This document shows, in pieces, positions 1 to 12,829 of a stretch of 64,000 nucleotides of DNA. A program made the translations under genes and the position numbers. The notes beneath the pieces were generated by a model, which was not told where the DNA came from, did no database searches, and worked only from the letters and a program-made list of their open reading frames with translations. This stretch comes from Agrypnia vestita (taxonomy: Eukaryota > Arthropoda > Insecta > Trichoptera > Phryganeidae). Location of the stretch: the NCBI GenBank assembly GCA_016648135.1, contig JADDOH010023635.1, positions 1 to 64,000 of the forward strand, read 5' to 3'. Within the stretch, counting starts at the first letter, position 1. Each line of letters opens with the position of its first letter.

Positions 1-2268
1 AAGGTTTCGAGGAGAGGGCGAAATCACGACGGAGACGTCAGTTTGAAAAGTTCTCCCCTTCGCAACGTTGTTTGCGACGAGTGCTCAAAGTACTTAACTA
101 CATTGTCTTTATGCTCCCCCGGTACGCAAAACTTGCCCAACAAAGTAGAGGAGACTCGTTTTCTCCGAGGGTAAATAATTAAACAGACATACACTCGCGC
201 ACATCCCTTTCACATCACCCCCCCGCCGTTTGGTGACTTTTATTATCTCTCGTACTTTACTTTATTTTAATTGAAGTTCGACACGACGAAACTCCACCCT
301 CGCGGTTTGGCGTGACACGCTCATGCGGCGTCATGATGTGATATCTCCGGTGCTCTTCTCTTTGCTGCTCCCCGGGAGATAATAATATTTCATCTGATGG
401 CTTAACCGTCTAGTTCACCGGCGAAATCGTCCAAAAATACGTGAGAAACAATTTCCAATATTTTTAAAATAATTTTTCTTCCAAATGTGTTGTTTTTACA
501 TGCTTTTAATAAACTCTATTTGTCTGTTTGTTGTTGTGGCGAAAACTTATAATTGATTTTTCACCAAATTCCCGACTAGCTAGAGCTCTGAAATTTTCAA
601 CATTTTGTGGATGGATGGATATGACCATACATTATTAAATAATTTTCGACGAGATTTTATCATTATCTCGATTAAAAATTAAAAAACATTTACCTACCAA
701 TTATAAATGCTCTTTTATCGCAATATACTCGAATAAACACACCATAGAAATCTTCTCGAAAACATTATCAATTACATCAGTAGGAATTATTAACATCAGT
801 AGGAATTAATCCATTTGATATTTCCGATAATATCGCAAACGATATTACCCGACCGCAAGTATCACTACAGCTACAGCCGCTGGATATGTTTCGCATTTTG
901 GCAAAGCTCGAGTGCTGCAGGAAGATTAAACGAGCACCTACTTACCAACTATATTTTCAGTGTTGGCACGTTGTCACTTCGCTGTATTGTAAATTGGGCG
1001 GAAAATAAAGACAACTCCCCGACTAATATTCTAATGACAGTCCTACGCGAACAGAATTTCATTTCGGGTCGAGAGCTTTAATAAACCGAATAAATTATTC
1101 GGCACACTCCATCTTGGGTTAATTAAAAAGGGTTCCAACTTTTTAATTTCACTTTGGGCTTTCTTTTGTTTGCAATATTAATATTTTTCACGTCGGGGAC
1201 GGTGCTCGCGATTATATTCGTTTATTGAAAACGGACATAAACAAGAATTAAATGTCGTGACGTAAACGAATTTATATCGAGACAAGGGATTATTATTAAC
1301 ACAAATACGGTTAAGTTTCACGTGCCAGCAGCGCGGAGAGATTCGTGATCACGAACTGCCGTGAACAATATGGGCGGGGGGGGACGCGAGGGCTGCGGTA
1401 ATGGATAGTAATTAACTACGAACACAGCCTCGAATAGATCCATTGGATTTTCGGCTCTTCGGATGGCTTCTAAATATACTCTGCCGACCGAACTCCGTAC
1501 GACCGAAATCTATTCATATCTCCGACATAAACCACTTTTTATTTCGTACATAATTCAATACATGTATATCGAACCTCCTCTATCCATTCATCGATTTTTC
1601 AAACCCAATTTACTTCACTGTTCACATTTACAATACATTCTGTCGCCCAAATTGCTACTTCTTACTACGTTTCAGGAGGCCTTTGGAAACAATAAATTAA
1701 TACAACGCTATCAAAAATATGAATAAAAATACATATTTAATTAGTCTTTCTTTAAAATGAAAATAAATTTTATTGTTAGTGTTAAGTTGCAATTTTTATA
1801 ACTATTCCTATGATATTTAAAACAAATTAGATGAGTCAATTAAAAAGGTATAGAAACAAACTATAAAAAAATAGTAATTAGTCACAAAGTTTTTGCATTT
1901 TATTTCTTTAACCTTTATTTTAAAAACATTACTTACAATTTCTTTATCATAAAAAATGTATTGTGTATTCATGTAATCTTCACAATATTCATAAAATAGA
2001 GTATAACATCACTCTAGGAGTTATCAGATCAGAGAACATATCAGAGTCAATAAATACAATTATATCTTTATTAAAATTCCGTTTATTAAAAAATAAAAAA
2101 AGTAATCTTAAATATGGTTGTTTGTTTTGTAAACGAAATTGTTTAAATTGAAAATGTTTCAGGTAATTTATTCAAGCGGTAAACATATATTTTTTCGAAA
2201 GATTTTTTCTATGTAGGTAGGTAGGTGTCTTGTGTATAAAGCAGATATAATAAAACGATAATGGAATG
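1..2268. other. No gene recognised
   Basis: Positions 1-420 and about 1320-1460 are less AT-rich than the surroundings, and the remainder is AT-rich. The longest open frames (under 90 codons, near 815-1081 and 1463-1726) show no domain I recognise and no plausible splice continuation. The start could be upstream or intronic sequence of a gene outside the window. I saw no repeat here that recurs elsewhere in the window. Confidence 0.5.
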
Positions 2269-2385
2269 TCAATATATACTAATATATAAAGAGGTAAAGT
2301 TTGAAATTTGGATGTATGTAGGAAATGATCTTCGAAACTACTTTTCCGATTTGAATTTTTTTTCACTAATATTTAGAATGGACAT

Positions 2386-4198
2386 AGGGTGATTGTGCTA
2401 GCAGTCGACCATTTTACAGAAAAGTCATCTTTGGAATATCATTGTAAGTTCATTTTTGAAAGGTGGTTTAGAAAAACACGTATGTATTAAAGAACAGGGA
2501 GTTTGTTTTTATTATATTTATTGCTTTTTAAAATTAGCCTAACCATAAAAATTAAAATAATATTTTAATGAAAAATGGCTGTTTTGCCAGTAGTCGGCCA
2601 TCTATGCGTCGGTTGTCGGCCACCTATGCGTCAGTAGTCGGCCATCAGATTTTAGCACAGGGCCGCCAGACGTCCTTTAGAAATTTGCGCTATACAAGCA
2701 TTTTTTTTCCAATTTATACTTAAATCCTTTTAAGCTCTTTAAACGTACCTATGAACAAATTCGACAAATCGTCTGAATTTGTTCATAGGTACGTTTAAAA
2801 TACACTAATAATCACAAACTAGAAACTAGAAAGAGAATTATTTTTTCGATGGACATTTTGGTTATATGTTAAAGCCGCGTTCATCTCCATTAATAATCTG
2901 ATTAAGTTCCTCTAATACATTTTCATCGTTGTTTTTTATTATATGGATTTTCAAGTCCTTTAACCAACTTCTTATATAATTTGCGTATTCTTAGTACCTA
3001 CGCGCTAATAATGCTTTCCGCAATTCTGGCCGGCGTATGAATAATAAATACCATCTTTCTCCCGGTTTTTCATCTTAGAAATGTATTGTTATTTTTTCTG
3101 TCTTCACAATTTGCTGCACAGTAGTCGGGGTTCTTGTTTTTTAGAGGGAAATGACATTTTACTAATGCTATCACAAGATTATCAAAGATTCAACAATTTT
3201 GTTTTCGTCAGATAACGATATAAAGTGATTTGGTTCTATTTGACGTGTTTTTTCCAATATCCATCCCTTGATGCGGTCCTGCAGTTTTGCCCTCGGAACA
3301 TCAATTTCCAAACAATTTTTGATAAGCCGCGCGTAATTTTTCCCTTCTCTTACTGCTTAAAGGGCTTTTTGAAGGCTATCATCAGTATACTGATGTATTG
3401 TATGTATGTATTAAAAACGTATTTTAGTTTTAGTCGCCATTGATACAAAATTAATAATTTCTATATTTAGTTAACATTAGGATGATAAAAGATAAATTTC
3501 ATCTACCAAAACCGTCCTAGGACGCTGCATGGCCGACTAATGATACATCAATTTTAACACGTCAACCAATTGTCGGCCCCACACTTCGAAGTTAAAAAAA
3601 AACATATTATCAGTGTGGTAATTAGCGGCCGACCACTGGCTATTAGATAGATGTGCTATTTTCACTAACATAACACATAAAATGTTAGTAAATTTTGTGT
3701 CATTAACAGCGTGAGAGACAAAAATAAAACCAATATTCGCCGCCAGTAGTCGGCCGTCCCGGCCGACCACTGGATTTTGTAGAAAAAATTGTCCCAGTAA
3801 CCGGCCGCACGAGTTTCAACATAAAAATATTGAAAATGTCTGTTTTATCATTTTAACTCGTAAATTTAGTTCATTTTTTTGCCGATAAATGCTACTTATA
3901 CAGTGCAAACAAATTAATTCAACTTCTACTTAAGTTTGAAAATTTTCTTAACGATGTTTCCGAAAAACCAGAATCAAAATTGATAGCTCATAACCACTGG
4001 CATATTTTTTGGGTCTACTTAAATGATACCTAAAATAAACGCAAGATGGTGCAGTTTTGTTTTTCTTTCGCGGAATAGTGGCCGACTTCTTTGCATTCAA
4101 AAATATTATTGAATTATATTGCAAGTGTCAAGTTTATTCAAGTTGAAGTAATTGGTGACCGACTACTGAAGGTGGCCGGAACATTGGCGAAATTACCC
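2386..4198 (-). mobile_element. Degenerate pogo-like DNA transposon nested in a Helitron
   Basis: The ends are short imperfect inverted repeats (GGGTGATTGTGCTA left; GGGTAATTTCGCCA as the reverse complement of the right), flanked by TA on both sides. Many sub-terminal copies of GTCGGCCA-like motifs lie inside (about 2590-2650, 3530-3800, 4080-4180). On the minus strand at about 2830-3075 a broken frame reads PGERWYLLFIRR, then after a stop EYANYIRSWLKDL, then INGDERGFN. This fits the CENP-B/pogo DNA-binding plus 'N.DE.GF' start of the DDE region. In-frame stops show it is dead. Family assignment rests on TA duplication plus these motifs. Confidence 0.65.
2738..2799. repeat. Perfect 25-bp inverted repeat (hairpin)
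   Basis: Two arms of 25 bp (2738-2762 and 2775-2799) are exact reverse complements around a 12-nt loop. It lies inside the pogo-like element, and the arms are perfect although the element's coding part is decayed. Confidence 0.85.
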
Positions 4199-4514
4199 TA
4201 TTTATATCCCGTTAAAATAAAAGGGCTTTTCGTGGTAACCTATTTTACAACTACAATCGACGAAAAAATGGTCGAATGATGCGTTTTTTACGAACGCTGC
4301 CTAAACGGTAAGAGATATTTAATTTACTTTCTTTCTAATATACTTTCCTATGGAGAAGTTGTAGAACTCAAAAAGTTCTATAAAAAAGTCCGTGACGACA
4401 TATACCTATGTTTTAGATTTAATACTTGATGGTTGAGGTTAATACTATATCTATATGTTATGGCTAAACGTTACTAAAAATCTACTCGTACGAAGCCGCG
4501 CGGGCACAGCTAGT

Positions 4515-5167
4515 TGCTTATAAAAAGTAACAAATTGAGTTGAACAACACAACCTTACACTACTTGAAGTAAATAAATAATTTTCTGCGGTAAAAGTGTA
4601 TACAAACACGTCTGTTCAGTTCCGTTATTTCAACATTTAGGATTCTATTAAATAAATATAGCTTGGAAAGCACGGACGAGCGCACCATATTTATTTATTT
4701 ATTTATTAATGACGGTAGGTACCAGGATTGGAGGAGTATGGATTTTACGGATGCCATGTGCGTGGTGCGGGATTCATGAATCGAGTTCAACGCCTCGCGG
4801 AACGCGGTCGGCCGGGCAACAAACAGCAAACTACTCATTTCCGCCTGATACATCCGCCGGCCGGGAAGACCAGGCGGGCAGCAAGTATGAGGAGAATGAT
4901 AATGCAGGGGCACAACATACTCAATATTTTTTTGGCCAACGGCTTCCCAAAGGAAACGACACATGTGTATAATATACGCTTGTTATTTAAAACGTGATTA
5001 AACGCAACTCATTAATTTACAAGCAAAAAAAAATGTACAGACGCGGTCGATATGTAAAGAATTCTCACCGAAATATTCTTCAAGTTCTGAAAAATAAAGA
5101 ATTTTCGGCGGAAATACCTGACCATCATGATGAATGAAAATAGTGGATTCTAAAGAATTGTTATCGC
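4515..5167. other. Intergenic; short TTTA tract and a GC-richer patch
   Basis: A (TTTA)n run lies at about 4687-4706. A GC-richer patch (4700-4980) is open in several frames but matches no family I can name. It might be a retrotransposon fragment, but nothing firm supports this. Confidence 0.35.
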
Positions 5168-6339
5168 TAGGGATGGGTCGTCCACGTCCGTCCATTGACG
5201 AAACGATCAACTAGTTGAACTCGTCAACTAGTTGATCTATTTTATAGATTATCATATATCATATATCAACTTTATAGATTAAAAAATAAATCTATTATAA
5301 TTTTGTTTACACCACTTTTTATTGATTTTTTACATGTTTCGGGCACAATGTTCCTTTTCTCAGATTGAGCCTTAAACTGAAGTTGACATATAATACAGAT
5401 ATATTTATTTATTAATAATGTCACCACAAAGTGAAAGCCTGACTTTGAAAGATTTATTCTTCAATAAATTTATAGATAATATCTCAAACGTAAAGTATTT
5501 TTAAATTATGTATTTATTTATAAATTTATAGATAATAAATAAATATAAAGGTTTTTATCATTTTATTTGACTTGTATTGAAACGAATGAATTTTTCGTAA
5601 TCGATTTGAGTTAGTGTAGTGATAGTCCAACGTTTTCCAAAAAATAAGTCAGATATATTGAAAAAATTCAAACTTTGATGTCACATATCTCCATAACTAT
5701 TGATATTAGGTCATGATAGCTTTCGACTCATAATCAAGGCAGGAATATAGTCCTGCGAGGTTATTAATGTTTTCCATATAACCCTGTACACATGTAATGA
5801 TATGTACCTAATATATTTTTTTATACACACATTACTGCTTTGTACTTTATATTTTAATTTTTATACTCATATTTTAATGCTTATACCCGATACTTTCACT
5901 GCTTATATATGTAGTTTATATTTATATTTTACTGCTTACACCTGGTATTGTTGTGTATACCTACTTCTTTCTTTATTATATATAGAAAGAAGTATATAAA
6001 ACAATATGTAAAAGTCTATAATGTGCGTAAACAAATAAATAATAAAATATTTCTTTTTACATATAAGCACAAGTAGCGGTTTTACTTTCCCCGAAACTAT
6101 ATTCCTTCGAACTTCTTTAAATTTTAAAAATGAACGTAATAAAAATAGCCAAAGGTTGAGCCGTCGAGCAGCGTCGCGTCGAACCGTAGACAGTTGACCA
6201 TCGTCCCGATGTTTAGATAGAACGTCCGCGACGTCCGCGTAACGAAGTTGACGAATTCAACTAGTTGATCGTCTCGTCGATGAATGGACGTGGACGGTCT
6301 CGTTTCGTCGACGGTAAATACGTCTACGACCCATCCCTA
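5168..6339. mobile_element. hAT-like TIR element
   Basis: The left end TAGGGATGGGTCGTC pairs with the reverse complement of the right end (TAGGGATGGGTCGTAGAC). Both ends continue into sub-terminal ACGAAAC and CAACTAGTTG motifs. TAGGGATGGG termini are typical of hAT elements. No clean 8-bp target duplication is seen and no transposase is recognisable. A foldback repeat half-copy sits inside (5551-5788), and the right part is duplicated downstream (see 5922-7080). Confidence 0.5.
5551..5788 (+). repeat. Foldback family B, single-arm copy
   Basis: It shares the string of motifs TATCATTTTATTTGACTTG, GATAGTCCAACGTTTT, AAATAAGTCAGA, TTTGATGTCACATATCTCC and CTATTGATATTAGGTCATG with 11373-11775, 56337-56752 and (in part) 57073-57312, 8727-8804 and 12431-12605. 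The two intact copies (11373, 56337) are long inverted repeats; this is one arm with its outer end. Confidence 0.7.
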
Positions 6340-7080
6340 GACAAAACGTCTCCGTTTATTTCTCTCTCATCTCTCGCTGTCGACTTGTAGACGCCATAGA
6401 CAGCTCGACGCGTAATTTCATTTCAACTCTAAAGTACACGACCATAGAGTGCAGATCTGTGTACACGAACTATGACAGAGACTTGAAATTTGAATGCATG
6501 CGTAGGGTGAGATAGGCTTAATAAACTATTATCTATTATTTTTTACTTGATTTGTGCGATGTGAACTTGCGACGTTTCGGTGAATTCCCAATTTTGCGCT
6601 GTATAAAATAAAACAATTCTGTTTAATTATTTTATTTTTATTGAACTAATATTTTACTGTTTACACCTGATATTGTTGTGTATACCTACTTTTTTCTTTA
6701 TTATATATAGAAAGAAGTATATAAAACAATATGTAAAAGCCTATAATGTGCGTAAACAAATAAATAATAAAATATTTCTTTTTACATATAAGCACAAGTA
6801 GCGGTTTTACTTTCCCCGAAACTATATTCCTTCGAACTTCTTTAAATTTTAAAAATTAACGTAATAAAAATAGCCAACGTTTGAGACGTCGAGCAGCGTC
6901 GCGTCGAACCGTAGACAGTTGACCATCGTCCCGATGTTTAGATAGAACGTCCGCGACGTTCGCGTAACGAAGTTGACGCGTCAACTGGTTGACGAATTCA
7001 ACTAGTTGAACGTCTCGTCGATGGACGGACGTGGACGGTCTCGTTTCGTCGACGGTAAATACGTCGACGACCGATCACTA
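5922..7080 (+). repeat. Direct duplication of about 420 bp (5922-6339 and 6650-7080)
   Basis: Two head-to-tail segments share nearly continuous identity, from the TATTGTTGTGTATACCTAC stretch through AAGCACAAGTAGCGG to the element end with GTCGACGGTAAATACGTC. The second copy differs by point changes and a short CGCGTCAACTGG-type insertion near its end. The intervening 6340-6649 shows no recognisable content. Confidence 0.8.
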
Positions 7081-7099
7081 GTAGGTACTAACTAAGAGG

Positions 7100-7515
7100 A
7101 GTGAGCGAGCACTGGACGTTTTTGAATTTGAGGCGTATCTTCGGACCAGTTCTAGAAAATGGACTTTGGCGCAGACTTTACAACAATGAGCTCTGTACTC
7201 TATTTAAGAAGCTAAACGTCACAAAATTTATAAAACTGGGAAGACTTCGGTGGCTGGATCATGCGGAGAGAATGTCCGAGCTACAAGCACCAAAGTCCCT
7301 GCTGAACTCAAGGCCAATAGGACGAAGGAGCTTAGTTAGCTTAGGAAGACCAAAATTAAGGAGTGACACGTCCTCAAAGACATTTCTGCCTCGGAGTTTC
7401 GGAACTGGCGAGAACTGGCACTAAACCGAGATGTGTGCAGCAAGACTCTTGAGGAAGCCAAGACCCACCAGGGGTTGTAGAGCCAAGAGTGCTGATGAGG
7501 ATGATGATTATGTAA
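7100..7515 (+). mobile_element. 3' end of a non-LTR retrotransposon
   Basis: The frame 7101-7424 reads RRIFGPVLENGLWRRLYN, then IKLGRLRWLDHAERM, then GRPKLRSD. This is the C-terminal arrangement (R-[IL]-GPV-ENG-WR-R-N ... RLRW-GH-RM ... GRP) of many arthropod non-LTR retrotransposon ORF2 proteins. The frame then shifts; a downstream EEAKTHQGL-like end at about 7453 and a GATGAGGATGATGATT 3' tail follow. It is 5'-truncated and dead. The clade cannot be set from this fragment. Confidence 0.7.
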
Positions 7516-7875
7516 CTTAGATAGATAGTAGTAGCCCAACATGATTTTATATGAAGTATTCGGCGCTTGAAGCGGAATAATGGGTTGATAAGATCTTTAT
7601 TTAATTTGTAGTTCAAAGACAGGTACCTACAGGCGAAGTTTATCTGTATTGACATAGACAACACTTATGATAAACCTCCTACGTTACCTACAAAAACGTC
7701 ACATGATAAACCAAGAGAAAAACACTTATGCACATGTGCAGGGTAGGTACAGGGCAGATATTGTTAAAGTCAGGTGATGCAGCAGTATGCGAATGCACAT
7801 TTACGACATAATACCTATTTGAATGAAAACACATATAGAAACGTTCATAAACTTGTAAAAAATACTTCACCTTAA

Positions 7876-8602
7876 AGCCATGTATTCACTAGGGGACAAA
7901 TTGTCCCTCAACAGCACGCACAGCATAGAATCTACGTGACGTTGCAACGTCGTGCACTGTTCCGCGACGTCGCGCACAACATGCGCACGGTACCGGAGCG
8001 AGTTCACTGCGACATTACGCGGAGCGTCAGTACCACTTGGTATGTTAAGTGAATACGCATGCGCTGTATCTGTCAAGATGACAATGTGGGGAAACGAAAT
8101 TGTTCTTGAACTCATCGAGCTGTATCGATCGAAGATCGCATAGAATATCCGTCCTTTTTTCTCTTTGCAGTAAATAATTTCGCATCCACCACCTTTTTCT
8201 CCTCTTACGTTTCGATAAACTCGTAAATAGATACGCAGCTGTCATCATAACCTCATAGGGCGACATTTCCGCGACGTGTGGAAAACAGTAATTATTTGCA
8301 AAAAGGACCTTGTTTTTAATAATATTCAATTTACTACAGTAAAACCTCGTTAATTTGAAATTGTGACCTAAAAAAACATTTCGAATTGCGCGGAACCCCG
8401 TTTTCGCTAAATGACGAAGTGTAAATAGATACCGCAGCTGTCATCATAACCTCATCGGGTGACATTTCCGCGACAAGATATGTGAGTCCCGGTGTGTACA
8501 CGTCAAATGACCGCGTCATTGTCCCCGAAACATGAACGTAGATGTTCACGCGACATGCCGCGCGGAATGCTGCGCTATATGTCCCCTAGTAAATACATGG
8601 CT
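7876..8602. mobile_element. PIF/Harbinger-type element, internally deleted, TAA target duplication
   Basis: The ends AGCCATGTATT.ACTAGGGGACA are inverted repeats flanked by TAA on both sides (7873-7875, 8603-8605), the hallmark of PIF/Harbinger. Both Harbinger proteins survive as stubs. On the plus strand at about 8082-8141, WGNEIVLELIELYRS is the start of a MADF domain. On the minus strand near 8140-8230, RKRRKRWWMRNYLLQRE is the N-terminal part of a HARBI1-like transposase. A Tigger-like end (CAGTAAAACCTCGTTAAT, from 8337) and a repeated segment (about 8221-8275 and 8415-8475) interrupt the right part. Confidence 0.8.
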
Positions 8603-8726
8603 TAAAGTTTCCGTATATAGTGACAGTTTTGTTAAAGAAATTATGTTCTTTAATTTCGTTCTTCTGCCATTTCCATTGCCTAAATTGTGTAAACTTTGAT
8701 TAAAGCCTTCCGAATTCAATTCCGAA

Positions 8727-8804
8727 AGCTTGAACATTTTCGACTCATAATCAGGGTAGGAATATAGTCCTGCGAGGTTATTAATGTTTTACAAATAACC
8801 CTGT
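8727..8804 (+). repeat. Foldback family B end fragment
   Basis: It carries CGACTCATAATC..GGAATATAGTCCTGCGAGG and ends in AATAACCCTGTA, as at 5735-5788. Confidence 0.7.
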
Positions 8805-9055
8805 AAATTTATATAAAAAAACTGTCGCTCTCTAATAAAGCTTAAAAACTAGCAAAGTCCTAACTTGTACACACGCAAGCATATTCTACTCATATACGTA
8901 GACCGCACAACTACCACTATCGATCGTGATGTTTTTAGAAACCGCCGAATTGGTCGCTTCCTTTGTCAGGTGTTTCTAAACTTTAAAACTCACTTGAAAT
9001 TCTACATTTAAATCTAAGGTCAGTGACCTTAAATGACGTGTACGCAGCGAGTTAG

Positions 9056-9513
9056 TCTATACTAATATTATAAAGAGGAAAGATTTGATTGTGTGTTTTA
9101 ATTGAATAGGCTCCGAAACTACTGGACCGATTTGAAAAATTCTTTCACATTCAGAATCCTACATTATCCCCGATGAACATAGGCTATAGAATATTTTCAA
9201 ATAAATTAGAAATCCGTATGAAAACTTCCATAATGTAACCCAACGTGTGAAAAAATTACCAAAAAAAACCTGATATCGCGTACGCTGCGGAAATTTTTGA
9301 CAATAGGTCAAAGTGATGTACTAGAGTTTTATAGAGGACATTAATATCTACAAAAAAGTCTCCGATACCATACATCTAAGTATTACAGTTATGTTACAAT
9401 AACTTATGTTAACATTAAATGGAAACATTGTTTTTTAGAGAAAAGGGGAACCTTTGTTTTCCCTCACAAACTTATTTTTTATTTAATCTTTAACCCGTGC
9501 AACGCCAGCTAGT
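9056..9513 (+). mobile_element. Short Helitron-like element
   Basis: It starts TCTATACTAATATTATAAAG and ends CAACGCCAGCTAGT. The 5' TC and 3' CTAG(T) termini, the lack of inverted repeats and the lack of coding match small lepidopteran Helitron-like elements. It also shares the ACTACTGGACCGATTTGAA segment with the larger element at 2269. Length is about 458 bp. Terminal hairpin strength was not computed. Confidence 0.65.
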
Positions 9514-9525
9514 TTATAATAAAAA

Positions 9526-9870
9526 CTAACCCATAAAAACCAAGTTTTTATTATACTCCCTTTCTTTGTAAAATATAACAACATTAAAGACGAATTAAAA
9601 CATATAACATAACACTAAACTTACAGTAATTTAATATATTTCTAAATTTTCAGATGTTTTGAGCTTTGATAAGACACTTCATGCTTTGAATATTAAATTC
9701 TAAAAACATTTGTCAGTCAATTTAGATTTTCGACATTCGTAGTGAAGTACTTATTATGTATATCGACGGAGTAATTCAAGTTTAGAAAATATTCCGCGAC
9801 GTTATCGGGCCGCCGTTGTTGTAATCAAACTTTTCTAATGATTCCAATTTGAAAAAACAATAAAATTTCT
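9526..9870 (-). repeat. Dispersed repeat family C, minus orientation
   Basis: Reverse-complement match to 48570-48935: both contain CCCATAAAAA.CAAGTTTTTA, TACTCCCTTTCTTTGTAAA, the AGTGAAGTACTTATTAT / CGACGGAGTAATT block, and TCCAATTTGAAAAAAC. The element type is unknown. Confidence 0.7.
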
Positions 9871-11372
9871 AAAAATCTATCTAAAAGGCTATTGTTAGTC
9901 ATTTCGACTAACACGGCGAACATTTGTTGCTTTCTCTTTCGAACTATTGAGTGTATCGTGTCGATTCTCTGTATCAACTCAGTCACCGATAGGACGTCGT
10001 GGTAAAAATAGTAATGTTTTGTCTACAAAAAAGACTACAACAATCAGAATACCTGCCATTAATATTGTTCATAAACCAGAAGATCCTATTTGTAACGCTA
10101 GAGTAGTAACGGATCTATTGACATGTTGTGAAATGTATATTGCCGATGGGTAATAAATGAAATAGTCAGATGCCGAAATTATAATTAAAAAATAAAACAA
10201 ATAATACGCAGAGTGATAAAAATGTTGAAAAGAGAAGAATTTCTGCTTTTTGTAATTATAAGAAGCATCGTATGACAATGTAACGATGTAAAAAAATAGT
10301 TTAAAAATGTGTACGGGGAACATAAGGTAAAAGTGTGTCTTAATTGTACCGAATATTTATTTTTATGTTTAAGTAATTACTATTTATCATGAATTAAGTT
10401 AAAAATAAGAATTATTTTTGTTGACCATTGTAAGACTGTTGATTAGGATCTCAATAAAAGTAGAGTAAGATTGATTTTTGTAACTTTCAATAAAAAATAA
10501 GATTTAAAAATGCATTTTTTATTTGGTTTTTCCTGTTAAAAAAATAATATATGTCTAAAAAATGCTTAAACGAATAAAATAAAATAATTAAAAGTATATC
10601 TCATTTAAGAGTTAAAATTTGTCAGTCGAATCGACTAATAAAAAGCTACAACAACGTATAAAAAATAATTAAAGTCCTCTATGGTTGATAGAAATTCTAA
10701 AATTTTCAATTAAATTCATGTATTAAAAATAATATCGAAAATACTTGACAAGGTCTGGATTTTACGTGTATCGTTGTGACGTGGAGATTTTGTTGTGGCT
10801 AATTCCACATCATTTAGTGATGATTTCCTACCATTGTGATGGGATATGTTAAAATGTTAACGACTAAAAAATTAATATTATTCTCAATTAGACTTGTACT
10901 AATTTATTCAATAGCTAAATAAAATTAATATTAAATTAGTTTAATTTTGATAAATAATACTGTGTAAAATCATACAATTTTAATGTATTTATTTAAAAAG
11001 CATTTGAATGCATGGATATGCTTCTTTTCAATTTTTATGTGATGTACAATTAGTTAAATGATTTAAAAAATACATTATTTTTTCGTGAAAAATGCACAGA
11101 AGGACCTATATTAAAACTGCGTAAATTTAACAATCGTACAAGGCACGTGGGAAAGATCGCAGATTTGAAAATTGACCAATCAGAACGCGCCGCCTTCAAC
11201 CATAAAGAAGCGTTCATACACAACAAAAATTTTAACTTTAAATATAACGTATGTATTAAAAAAAGAAAAATATCGTAATGTCATCGAAAATGTATTTGAT
11301 CAATTACTTAAGAGAATTAAATAATAAAGTTTAAATCAAAAACTAATATGAATAGTTAGCAGTTAGACAAAA
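9871..11372. other. No gene recognised
   Basis: AT-rich sequence with only short open frames (such as 9947-10153) lacking recognisable domains. A less AT-rich patch at about 11130-11220 has no visible coding signal. Confidence 0.5.
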
Positions 11373-11775
11373 TCAAAGTTTGTAATTTTTTCAATATTTC
11401 TGGATTATTTTTTACAAAACGTTGAACTACTATCATTACAGTCATTTATGCCGATTCATTTATTCGTTTCAATACAAGTTAAATAAAATGATATAAACCC
11501 TGTAGAAATTCCAATTGGAATGTTTTCCAATTGGAATTCGAAGGTTTTTAGTATTTTATTTGATTTGTATTGAAACTAATGAATTTTTTGTAATAGGCAT
11601 ATTTGACTGTAATGATAGTTCAACGTTTTGTAAAAAATAAGTCAGAAATATTGAAAAAAAATGCAAACTTTGATGTCACATATCTCCATATCTATTGATA
11701 TTAGGTCATGCTAGCTTGAACATATTCGACTATAGTCCTGAGAGTTTATTAATGTTTTCCAAATAATCGAGTATA
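11373..11775. repeat. Foldback family B, two-arm copy
   Basis: The left arm (TTTTTTCAATATTTCTGG..ACAAAACGTTGAACTA..TTCGTTTCAATACAAG) is the inverse of the right arm (from TTTGTATTGAAAC through AAATAAGTCAGAAATATTG to 11673). A short palindrome (TTCCAATTGGAA) lies near the centre. An outer single-arm extension runs to 11775. There is no coding. Confidence 0.75.
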
Positions 11776-12829
11776 CGCATTCAATATTATGGAATTATAT
11801 TCCATAAAACTGAACCTATCCCAGTAGTTAACTAGTAGTTAATTTTTATGTAAATGAAATTCAAATGACCACATGACGTGTAAGAATATCAACATTTGGT
11901 CTTAAGGATGCATGAGATGGTTATCTCTGGTTCATAAATGTGAGGCATTGGATGAACTTTTCGGATTTCATTCTGATATGCATCACATTATACATAGCTC
12001 TCGAGCAGAATGAAAATAAGACGAAATCACCCTGGCGATTATATATAGAAAACTTAGTAGAACCTTGAAAACCGAAATAATGTGTAAATATTATTACTCG
12101 ACAATCGTCGAGTTTGTAAGCGAAGATGTATGAATGTGGATGAGGCGAGAGTCAGGACAGAGGAATGTGGCGCTCTATTCTCTCTGCCTACCCCCACGGG
12201 GAAACGGCGCGATGGAAAGTAAATTTGTTCCTCTGTAAATATGAATATATTTTAATTGAATATGTTAAGAAATTTCGGTTAGATTTAGCTTGTAGTAAAA
12301 TTCAGAAAATTAAGTGCACTATACGTTTACGCCACCAAACTTAAAAGCAGGACATCAAAATTTATTAAAAATGATCAGTAATTTAATAAATAAGCATTAT
12401 ACATGGTGTCTCGTAATAAGTAGCAAAAACTTCGGTGGTGATAATCCAACGTTTTACAGAAAATAAGTCGGAAATATTGAAAGAGAAATGCAATCCTTTA
12501 TGTCGCTTATTTCCGTAACTGTCGGCATTTCTTTTTATTTGACTTGTATCAAAGCGAATGAATTTTAAATATTCGATGTAAATTACTTTTACAGCTACGA
12601 GTCACTTGTATATAATATTCTTCAACTTTTTCTGTGATATATTAATTTCTCTGAAAAATCTCACGATTATTGAATAGTATGCACTATATTTATCAAACCT
12701 TGGCATTGGACGATATTTCTATTTTTGCTGGGTAGTCAACTCTTTAATTACGTGTTGCGAATTTAAGGCGCGTGTAAACTCCGCTTTAAAATAATCGTTC
12801 CTGTCAGATATAAGCGAATTTCGTTTGAG
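11776..12829. other. Spacer with retrotransposon-tail and foldback B remnants
   Basis: At 12085-12222, a GAATGTGGATGAGGCGAG..GAATGTGGCGC..CCCACGGGGAAA block is shared with 40035-40145, where it follows a non-LTR coding fragment; it is therefore a probable 3'-UTR tail. At 12431-12605, degraded foldback B motifs occur (CCAACGTTTTACAGAAAATAAG, TTTATTTGACTTGTAT). The rest shows nothing. Confidence 0.5.

Larger units (their letters stand above)
2269..4514 (+). mobile_element. Helitron-like element, split by a nested pogo-type insertion
   Basis: The left side (about 2272-2385) resembles the left side of the element at 9056: both have TATACTAATAT..AAAGAGG, then a stretch ending in CGAAACTAC..CCGATTTGAA. 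The right side ends with CGAAGCCGCGCGGGCACAG followed by CTAG, the terminal tetranucleotide of Helitrons, with a small GC palindrome (CCGCGCGG) just inside. Removing 2386-4198 rejoins the two sides. No Rep/helicase coding is seen, so it would be non-autonomous. The exact left terminus is uncertain by a few bases. Confidence 0.6.

Noticed and set aside
4695..4997. Three overlapping frames of about 88 codons, both strands
   Set aside because: The patch is merely GC-rich; none shows a recognisable protein motif, so no gene is called.
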